DNA of 9,431 bases from an uncultured Eubacteriales bacterium (GTDB taxonomy: Bacteria; Bacillota; Clostridia; Oscillospirales; CAG-382). Position 1 is the first letter of the stretch; each line of letters opens with the position of its first letter. The position numbers and the translations under genes are program-made. A model generated the notes under the pieces. That model did no database searches and was not told where the DNA came from. It saw nothing but the letters and a program-made list of their open reading frames with translations. Shown in pieces: positions 4,403-9,431 of this stretch. Location: positions 1 through 9,431 of the forward strand of contig CAKSOW010000055.1 in the NCBI GenBank assembly GCA_934479825.1. Reading direction: 5' to 3'.

Positions 4403-5797
4403 ATGAAAAGAGTTCGGGAGAATATGAATCAAACAGCCTCCAACGCCTATCTCGGCACAGAAAACATCCGCAAGCTGATTTTCCAGTTAGCTCTGCCGAC
4501 CGTCACGGCGCAGATCGTCAACATGCTCTACAATTTGGTAGACCGCATATATATCGGACACATTGCCGATGTCGGCGAAAAGGCTCTGACCGGACTTGGC
4601 GTGTGCCAGCCGATTATCCTGTTTATTGCCGCGTTTTCGGCGCTTATCTGTTATGGGGGCGCGCCGCGTGCGGCCATTGCCATGGGAGAGAAAGACATGG
4701 CAAAAGCAGAAAAGATTCTTGCCTCGTGCTTTACGGCGCAGATTGCCGTATCACTTATCTTAACGGTGGTTTTCAGCCTATGGCATAGGGAAATCTTACT
4801 GGCATTCGGCGCAAGCGACGACACAATCGGGTACGCCTGCGAATATATCAAAATCTATGTTTTGGGAACGCTGTTTGTAGAGCTTTCTCTTGGCATGAAC
4901 GCGTTCATCACAGCGCAGGGCTTTGCGGCAGTTGCTATGAAAACCGTGCTGGTAGGCGCGGTGTGCAACATCATCCTCGACCCGATTTTAATCTTCGGCT
5001 TTTCCATGGGCGTCAAGGGAGCGGCATTGGCAACGGTAATTTCCCAAGGTTTTTCCGCGGCGTGGGTACTTGTGTTTATGCTCGGAAAAAAGCCGGTGTT
5101 ACGGCTCCGCGCGGAGAATCTGAAACCGGATCTTTCGGTTCTTTTACCCTGCATGGCGCTCGGACTTTCGCCGTTTATCATGCAATCGACCGAAAGCGTG
5201 CTGTCCGTCTGTTTCAACACGTCGTTAAAGGAATACGCCGGCGATATCGCGGTCGGCTCGATGACCATTCTTTCAAGCATCAACCTGTTTCTCATTCTCC
5301 CCTTGCAAGGGTTTGTCCAAGGCGCCCAGCCGGTCATCAGCTACAACTACGGCGCCAAAAACGCCGAACGCGTCAAGGCGGCGTTCCGGCTGGTGTTCAT
5401 TACCTGCGTTATCTATTCGACGGCTATGTGGGCGGCTGTTATGCTGTTTCCCGGCGCATTTGCGCGGATGTTCGGCGATAATCCGGCGTTGATCGATTAC
5501 ACCGTGCATTCGGCGCGGATCTTCTTTGCAGTCTCGCTCATTTTCGGCGTTCAGATCGCCTGCCAACAGACGTTTGTCGCTATCGGAAACGCAAAAAATT
5601 CACTGTTTTTAGCTATTTTACGGAAACTTATTCTTTTGATACCGCTCATCTATATTTTACCGAACTTTTTTGCGGACAAGACCTTTGCAGTCTTTCTCGC
5701 CGAGCCGGCAGCGGATTTCATAGCAGTTTCCGTCACAGCAACGCTGTTCTTCACCACGTTCCGCAAAACCATGCGCCGTATGCAGACCGGCGCATAA
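4403..5797 (+). CDS. MATE-family multidrug/sodium-coupled exporter (MepA-like)
   Basis: The protein has 464 residues, the usual size for MATE exporters, with about 12 hydrophobic segments in two homologous halves. Motifs typical of the MepA/DinF-type branch are YLGTENIRKL (16-25), LPTVTAQIVNMLYNLVDRIY (31-50), GGAPRAAIAMGEKDMAKAEK (85-104), NIILDPILIFGFSMGVKGAA (188-207) and QGAQPVISYNYGAKNAERVK (305-324). Members export cationic drugs or metabolites across the inner membrane using a sodium or proton gradient. The substrate cannot be read from the sequence. The start is uncertain: ATG 4403 has no clear ribosome-binding site, while ATG 4424 has GGGAG only three bases before it. The gene converges on spoIID with 12 bases between the stops. 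Confidence 0.95.
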   Translation: MKRVRENMNQTASNAYLGTENIRKLIFQLALPTVTAQIVNMLYNLVDRIYIGHIADVGEKALTGLGVCQPIILFIAAFSALICYGGAPRAAIAMGEKDMAKAEKILASCFTAQIAVSLILTVVFSLWHREILLAFGASDDTIGYACEYIKIYVLGTLFVELSLGMNAFITAQGFAAVAMKTVLVGAVCNIILDPILIFGFSMGVKGAALATVISQGFSAAWVLVFMLGKKPVLRLRAENLKPDLSVLLPCMALGLSPFIMQSTESVLSVCFNTSLKEYAGDIAVGSMTILSSINLFLILPLQGFVQGAQPVISYNYGAKNAERVKAAFRLVFITCVIYSTAMWAAVMLFPGAFARMFGDNPALIDYTVHSARIFFAVSLIFGVQIACQQTFVAIGNAKNSLFLAILRKLILLIPLIYILPNFFADKTFAVFLAEPAADFIAVSVTATLFFTTFRKTMRRMQTGA

Positions 5798-5809
5798 GCG
5801 CGTCCGCCG

Positions 5810-6904
5810 TTATTCCGCCGCTTTTGTGCAGAATCCGAACCCGATGCCGGTGTAGTAGTATTTTAAGATCTCGTAGAAATCGTATCCTTGGGCGGCTAAT
5901 GTATTGGCCCCATATTGGCTCATTCCGACCCCATGGCCGAACCCATAGCAGGTGAAAACGTAATCTTTTCCGTTTTCTGTCACCGAGAACGTGTCCGACC
6001 GAAGTCCGGCCGCTCTTTGCAAGGCACGTGGGGAAAGCGTGACAGCTCCGTCTGTTGCGCCGGTACACAACCCTTGCGCATCATACAGAAACGTAAGATT
6101 GTCGCCGCTCCAAGCGGCGTCTTGTTTTTTTAGCGCCGCACGTAAGGCCTTTGCCGAAACCGTCCGCGTTTCCGCCGCGCTTTCCTTGCTTTCCACCGCC
6201 ATGACCGGTACCAGATAGTCAAGTGTTCCGCCCCAGACCTCGCGGCTGGAACGCGTGCGCCCGACGCTGGACGCATGATAGGCCGCCAAGATCGGCTCAC
6301 CCTCATAGACTGCCACAATACCGCGCGTCGCCTCCACCGCCTCCCGGGTAGCCGAAACATCAAATCCGGCGTTTACCGCGTCCTTGAAGCTTTGGCAACA
6401 GCGGTAATCGGTACACACATCCGCGTTTTTATGCTTGTCTTGGCATAAGGCCGCACGCACGGCAAAGGTCCGGCACGCCACGGCCTGCGCCATGAGCGCC
6501 TGTTTTTCAAAGCTTTGCGGCATTTCCGCAATTACGGCGCACAGTACATAATCCTCCAACGGCATAGTGTGTACTTTGCCGGACGAAGCGTCAAGCACCT
6601 GCAATTCGTTTACCGGAAACAGGCCGGCTTGCGAGGAAAAAACAGTCGGGTTCGCAACAATATTTGCATGATTGAAAGTTAAATTATTCATTTTTTGTGA
6701 AGATTCGCCATCTTCCGACACCATATTATCGATTCCGTCAAGCTGTTTGTACATACTTTGACGGCTGTCGTATGCAGAAATGTCCGGCGCTTTTATCGCT
6801 TTTTGCAGGATACCGGACACACCGAACAGGCCAAGCAGCGCGGCAAGACCGACAAAGGCTGTCGCCGCCTTGCCGGGGTGAGGACAGGAAAAGTTTTTTT
6901 GCAT
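5810..6904 (-). CDS. spoIID: Stage II sporulation protein D (SpoIID), peptidoglycan lytic transglycosylase
   Basis: SpoIID cuts glycan strands in the septal wall and drives engulfment of the forespore, working with SpoIIM and SpoIIP in the mother-cell membrane. The protein has 364 residues, close to the Bacillus length of about 340. A signal anchor lies at about 12-34. The SpoIID domain starts near PLEDYVLCAVIAEMP (115-129), with the expected catalytic Glu127. EKQALMAQAVACRTFA follows (133-148), then a Cys cluster (Cys164, Cys169, Cys170) and YHASSVGRTRSSREVWGG (209-226) with His210. The C-terminal HGVGMSQYGA (324-333) and GYDFYEILKYYYTG (340-353) are hallmarks. The ATG at 6904 has only a distant GAGG site. 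It is divergent from citrate synthase and convergent with the MATE gene. No other engulfment gene is next to it. Sigma-E control is expected from the family but was not seen here. Confidence 0.93.
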   Translation of the reverse strand: MQKNFSCPHPGKAATAFVGLAALLGLFGVSGILQKAIKAPDISAYDSRQSMYKQLDGIDNMVSEDGESSQKMNNLTFNHANIVANPTVFSSQAGLFPVNELQVLDASSGKVHTMPLEDYVLCAVIAEMPQSFEKQALMAQAVACRTFAVRAALCQDKHKNADVCTDYRCCQSFKDAVNAGFDVSATREAVEATRGIVAVYEGEPILAAYHASSVGRTRSSREVWGGTLDYLVPVMAVESKESAAETRTVSAKALRAALKKQDAAWSGDNLTFLYDAQGLCTGATDGAVTLSPRALQRAAGLRSDTFSVTENGKDYVFTCYGFGHGVGMSQYGANTLAAQGYDFYEILKYYYTGIGFGFCTKAAE

Positions 6905-6920
6905 AATTTCATTTTACCTC

Positions 6921-6949
6921 TTGCATTTTCAAAAAGACTGTGATACAAT
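6921..6949 (+). promoter_or_regulatory. Promoter of the citrate synthase gene
   Basis: TTGCAT (6921-6926) and TACAAT (6944-6949) are separated by 17 bases. A TGA directly before the latter makes an extended -10. Start of transcription is expected near 6956, giving a leader of about 70 bases. It is a good vegetative (sigma-A type) match. Confidence 0.65.
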
Positions 6950-6997
6950 ATACCTATTCAACCGAAGATAAGACAGATAAACGGAAATTTTATCCTT

Positions 6998-7008
6998 TAT
7001 ACAGTATA
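6998..7008. promoter_or_regulatory. Small palindrome in the citrate synthase leader
   Basis: TATACAGTATA is a perfect 5+5 palindrome around one base, 20 bases before the ATG. It could be an operator or a second -10 region. No second half-site is seen, so support is weak. Confidence 0.25.
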
Positions 7009-7027
7009 CACGAAAGGACAGGACTTT

Positions 7028-8386
7028 ATGATACAAAACGATTATCCCGAAAAGCTGTTGGAGCTATCCGAAATCTGCAAGGAAAATTATAAGATTCCGG
7101 AAAAGGTATTTGCCAATGCCAATGTCAAACGCGGTCTGCGGAACGCCGACGGCTCCGGTGTGGTAGCCGGCGCAACCAATCTCGGTCTTGTACACGGCTA
7201 TGTGCTGTATGAGGGCGAAAAGCGTCCCGACAAAGGCAAGCTCTATTACCGCGGCTACGATGTGGAACAGTTGATTGACGGTTATGTCAAGGAAAACCGG
7301 TATGGATTTGAGGAATGTGCCTTTATTCTTCTGTTCGGCACGCTCCCGACCAAGGAACAGCTTGACGCATTCAAGGCCTTAAATGCCGAATATGCCTCGC
7401 TTCCTCTCAACTTCACGGAGGATGTCATCATGCGTGCGCCCTCGCCCAACATCATGAACAAGATTCAGGCCGGCGTTATTTCCCTTTATTCATACGATCC
7501 CGAACCGGAAAACATGTCGCTTGAAAACCAGTTGAAGCAGAGTATCCAGCTGATTTCCCGACTTCCGATCATTGCCGCACACGCCTATTCGGTCAAGCGT
7601 CATGTGTTTGACCAAGACAGTCTGTTACTGCACCGTCCTCAGCCAGGACTTGCCTGTGCGCAGAATTTCATGCGTATTTTAGGCAACGATGTGTCTTTTG
7701 ACGAGCGCGAGGCAAGATTGCTCGACTTATGCTTAGTTCTGCATGCCGAGCATGGCGGCGGTAACAACTCGACGTTTGCCTGCCGTGTGCTTTCCTCGGC
7801 CGGAACGGATATCTATTCGGCAATTTCGGCGGCAGTCGGTTCGCTGAAAGGTCCCAAACACGGCGGCGCGAACATCAAGGTGGATCAGATGTTTGAGGAT
7901 ATCAAGGCGCATGTACGCGATTGGCAGGACGACGACGAGGTCAGCGCATACCTTGAAAAGATTTTACGCGGTGAAGCCGGCGACGGCAGCGGACTTATCT
8001 ACGGTATGGGGCATGCCATTTATACCAATTCCGATCCGCGTGCTATTACTTTGAAAAAATATGCGCGTGAGCTTGCCGAAGAAAAGGGCTTTATGGATGA
8101 GTTTGAACTCATGCAGAAGATTGAGAACCGCACGCCGGATGTTTTCTACAAAGTGACCGGCAACGAAAAATACATGTGTGCCAATGTTGACATGTATTCC
8201 GGCCTTGTTTACCGGATGTTGGGCATTCCGAAAGAGTTATACACACCGTTATTTGCGACGGCACGCGTAGCAGGCTGGTGTGCGCACCGCATTGAGGAGA
8301 TTCTCACCGGCGGCCGCATCATTCGCCCGGCCTACAAGACCAACTATGTCATTCACGACTATGTTCCCATGGACGAAAGAGCCTAA
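7028..8386 (+). CDS. gltA: Citrate synthase (citrate/2-methylcitrate synthase family)
   Basis: The enzyme condenses oxaloacetate and acetyl-CoA to citrate in the cytoplasm. In anaerobic clostridia this mainly feeds 2-oxoglutarate and glutamate synthesis. The protein has 452 residues, a full-length enzyme of the longer clostridial form. The catalytic triad is visible as His278 in GPKHGGAN, His329 in GMGHAIY and Asp388 in NVDMYSG. AEHGGGNNST (240-249) carries the substrate-binding His242, and HRIEE (420-424) a C-terminal Arg. KLYYRGYDVEQLIDG (71-85) is the usual N-terminal signature. The ATG at 7028 has AGGA sites 9 and 4 bases upstream. The gene is monocistronic, with its own promoter and terminator. 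2-Methylcitrate synthase activity cannot be excluded, but no prp genes are nearby. Confidence 0.96.
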   Translation: MIQNDYPEKLLELSEICKENYKIPEKVFANANVKRGLRNADGSGVVAGATNLGLVHGYVLYEGEKRPDKGKLYYRGYDVEQLIDGYVKENRYGFEECAFILLFGTLPTKEQLDAFKALNAEYASLPLNFTEDVIMRAPSPNIMNKIQAGVISLYSYDPEPENMSLENQLKQSIQLISRLPIIAAHAYSVKRHVFDQDSLLLHRPQPGLACAQNFMRILGNDVSFDEREARLLDLCLVLHAEHGGGNNSTFACRVLSSAGTDIYSAISAAVGSLKGPKHGGANIKVDQMFEDIKAHVRDWQDDDEVSAYLEKILRGEAGDGSGLIYGMGHAIYTNSDPRAITLKKYARELAEEKGFMDEFELMQKIENRTPDVFYKVTGNEKYMCANVDMYSGLVYRMLGIPKELYTPLFATARVAGWCAHRIEEILTGGRIIRPAYKTNYVIHDYVPMDERA

Positions 8387-8393
8387 GGCCAAG

Positions 8394-8412
8394 AAAGGGC
8401 TGTGCGCCCTTT
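8394..8412 (+). other. Small stem-loop just after the citrate synthase stop
   Basis: AAAGGGC (8394-8400) pairs with GCCCTTT (8406-8412). It has no following T tract, so it is more likely a 3' stabilising structure than a terminator. Confidence 0.35.
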
Positions 8413-8460
8413 AACCACGCCTGCGTTTCTTTTAAAAAAAGTGGGGGAAAAATTGATTTT

Positions 8461-8498
8461 GCCGCCCGATGGAAAAACCATCGGGCGGCTTGGTTTTT
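8461..8498 (+). terminator. Intrinsic terminator of citrate synthase
   Basis: GCCGCCCGATGG (8461-8472) pairs perfectly with CCATCGGGCGGC (8478-8489) around an AAAAA loop and is followed by TTGGTTTTT. This is a strong Rho-independent terminator 75 bases after the stop codon. A small CCGGG/CCCGG hairpin follows at 8499-8512. Confidence 0.93.
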
Positions 8499-8521
8499 CC
8501 GGGAAAGCCCGGAAAGGGGCT

Positions 8522-8559
8522 CTTAGGGAAATTTTCCTTTGTCTGAAAATTTCCCTAAG
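8522..8559. repeat. 15-bp palindromic stem-loop at the outer end of copy 3
   Basis: It has the same arms as at 342-380 (CTTAGGGAAATTTTC and its complement), both perfectly kept, but a different eight-base loop. Conserved stem with free loop suggests the fold matters. Confidence 0.75.
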
Positions 8560-8573
8560 GGACGATAATACAT

Positions 8574-8594
8574 ACTTTTCGTTTCTCGAAAAGT
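8574..8594. repeat. Second outer hairpin of copy 3
   Basis: ACTTTTCG/CGAAAAGT forms an 8-bp stem with a five-base loop. It corresponds to 1831-1849 in copy 2. Confidence 0.55.
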
Positions 8595-8615
8595 AATAAA
8601 AGGGACGGTTTTTAC

Positions 8616-8641
8616 GTTCTTTTTGCTTCTGCAAAAAGAAC
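8616..8641. repeat. GTTAC-type hairpin variant in copy 3
   Basis: GTTCTTTTTGC/GCAAAAAGAAC forms an 11-bp perfect stem around TTCT. Relative to the usual GTTAC arm, one A and its partner T are both missing, so pairing is kept. Confidence 0.75.
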
Positions 8642-8655
8642 CAAAAAGCAGCCGC

Positions 8656-8671
8656 GAGGGTTGCGACCCTC
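8656..8671. repeat. GC hairpin of copy 3
   Basis: The stem GAGGGT/ACCCTC has a TGCG loop. Compared with 228-243 and 1974-1989, the loop-closing C-G pair became T-A on both sides. Confidence 0.7.
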
Positions 8672-8686
8672 CCGACTCCCGGGGAG

Positions 8687-8800
8687 CGGTTCAAAACCCG
8701 TACGGTGGGGATTATAGATAAAATTTGAAACGTTCAGCGTATTAAGATTTTTTGCGAAAATTTATAAGTACCGCGATACGCACGGCCATGTTTTGAACCG
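8687..8800. repeat. GGTTCAAA-closed stem module (copy 3, outer arm)
   Basis: CGGTTCAAAA (8687-8696) pairs with TTTTGAACCG (8791-8800). The inner stem CCGTACG (8698-8704) with CGCACGG (8779-8785) has one mismatch. The interior matches copy 1 module 99-212 in reverse. Confidence 0.78.
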
Positions 8801-9178
8801 GCGGAAAAGGGTGGTTGCAGTGCTGACGCAGAATCGGATTTTGCGGAAAATCGAAGTTGCAGTGCGGGCTTGACGCCGTAAGCAGTCGATGAAAAGGGAA
8901 AGTGTACGTTATATTTGTTGCGGTGGAAAGGGAAAATTGGTGTGGACTGATGGAATTTGAAGTAAATTCAAAGTTTGTATGTATGCAGAAAATCGGATTT
9001 TTGCACTCACTTACAGAGCTTTCCGTTTTCTCAAAAATGACTTTCTATCCTCTCAAAAGCAACCTCCCACCAAACTCTCCCCTTTTATGAAACACATAAC
9101 CTACTGTCCGCCCAAATCGGGGTATGCCTTTTTATAAACGCCCTGAAATCCTTACGCAATAAAATGACCCTTTCGCAC

Positions 9179-9295
9179 CGGTTCAAAATATTTCCGAGCT
9201 GTATGGCACAAGGTTGCAAATTTTCGTAGAAATTTATTGATAGGCACATAGCTTGCGGCTTAATCGAAAAATCCACCGCTCGGAATTTTGAACCG
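9179..9295. repeat. GGTTCAAA-closed stem module (copy 3, second arm)
   Basis: CGGTTCAAAA (9179-9188) pairs with TTTTGAACCG (9286-9295). TTCCGAGC (9192-9199) pairs with GCTCGGAA (9278-9285). The interior matches 2005-2119 in reverse. Confidence 0.8.
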
Positions 9296-9303
9296 AGGTC
9301 GCA

Positions 9304-9354
9304 GGGCGAAGCCCCGTCTGCTTTTGGTTACTTTTCGCAGAGGCGAAAAGTAAC
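9304..9354. repeat. GC hairpin plus GTTAC hairpin ending copy 3
   Basis: GGGC/GCCC closes a GAA loop at 9304-9314. GTTACTTTTCGC (9327-9338) pairs perfectly with GCGAAAAGTAAC (9343-9354). Both stems differ from their counterparts at 2646-2656 and 2670-2698 through paired changes. Confidence 0.75.
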
Positions 9355-9374
9355 GGAAAATCGTTCTTTTTGCA

Positions 9375-9392
9375 GACTTGAATTTTCAAGTC
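9375..9392. other. Short AT-rich hairpin near the window end
   Basis: GACTTGAA/TTCAAGTC forms an 8-bp stem with a two-base loop, just outside copy 3. It lacks a GC-rich stem and a T tract. Confidence 0.4.
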
Positions 9393-9422
9393 AAGTGCAA
9401 GAGCAAATTGTAAAAAGATTCA

Positions 9423-9431
9423 AAAGGAGAA
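9423..9431 (+). promoter_or_regulatory. Likely ribosome-binding site of a gene beyond the window
   Basis: AAAAGGAGAA at the very end is a strong Shine-Dalgarno sequence on the plus strand. A start codon would be expected within about ten bases past the window edge. Confidence 0.45.

Larger units (their letters stand above)
8518..9373 (-). repeat. Structured intergenic repeat, copy 3 (inverted, near full length)
   Basis: Bases 8518-8900 match copy 1 (1-384) as reverse complement, from GGCTCTTAG at the outer end to the GATGAAAAGGG block. Bases 8900-9373 match the left half of copy 2 (about 1855-2475) as reverse complement. The copy lacks the two 57-58 base duplications of copy 2. It begins about 20 bases after the citrate synthase terminator. 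No credible gene lies in this stretch; the ORFs at 8902-9090 and 9085-9276 are by-products of the repeat. Confidence 0.85.

Noticed and set aside
4855..5337. Minus-strand ORF of 160 residues, and a plus frame at 4963-5481, inside the MATE gene
   Set aside because: Both overlap a gene with clear MATE motifs over its full length and show no domains of their own.
5788..5812. Shared bidirectional terminator between the MATE gene and spoIID
   Set aside because: Only 12 bases separate the stop codons, and the GCGC palindrome there has too short a stem and no T tract.
6956..7027. Riboswitch in the citrate synthase leader
   Set aside because: The leader is only about 70 bases and shows no known aptamer pattern or terminator hairpin; only a small palindrome is visible.

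Overview
The window looks like chromosomal DNA of a spore-forming, anaerobic Firmicute, most likely a gut-type clostridium of the Oscillospirales/Ruminococcaceae kind. The support is a SpoIID sporulation protein, a SpoIVFB-like M50 membrane protease, a DUF4830 lipoprotein/membrane-anchored protein, a MepA-type MATE exporter, a clostridial-type citrate synthase, and a CD3324-like DNA-binding domain. Base composition is moderate, and the leftmost gene is visibly more AT-rich than the others. The taxonomic call is inference from protein families only.

Layout. Bases 1-384 are the right-hand part of a large structured intergenic repeat (copy 1). Bases 385-1746 (minus strand) encode a fusion of a CD3324-type helix-turn-helix domain to a degenerate aminoglycoside-phosphotransferase-like domain. 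Bases about 1829-2770 are a second, full copy of the repeat in the same orientation (copy 2), followed by more hairpins to 2852. Bases 2927-4323 are a tight three-gene operon: a DUF4830 membrane-anchored protein, a small single-span membrane protein, and an M50 site-2-type protease. Bases 4403-5797 encode a MATE-family exporter. It converges, with 12 bases between stop codons, on spoIID (5810-6904, minus). spoIID is divergent from a citrate synthase gene (7028-8386, plus), which has a good extended -10 promoter and a textbook intrinsic terminator at 8461-8498. Bases 8518 to about 9373 are a third copy of the repeat, inverted relative to copies 1 and 2. The window ends on a strong ribosome-binding site, probably belonging to a gene just outside.

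The most interesting item is the repeat. It is roughly 0.85-0.95 kb long. Two homologous arms in inverted orientation flank an asymmetric middle of about 370-440 bases. Each arm has, from outside in, a hairpin with arms like GTTACTTTTTGC/GCAAAAAGTAAC, a small GC-rich tetraloop hairpin, and a 70-125 base module closed by the inverted pair CGGTTCAAA...TTTGAACCG. The stems differ between copies but stay paired because both sides changed together. This argues that the folded form (RNA or single-stranded DNA) is selected. No protein gene is credible inside the repeat; its short ORFs are artefacts.

How the genes relate. The sporulation items (SpoIID in engulfment, the SpoIVFB-like protease possibly in mother-cell sigma activation) fit a sporulating organism but are in separate transcription units. 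Citrate synthase is a stand-alone metabolic gene. The HTH-kinase fusion sits exactly between two direct copies of the repeat, like cargo.
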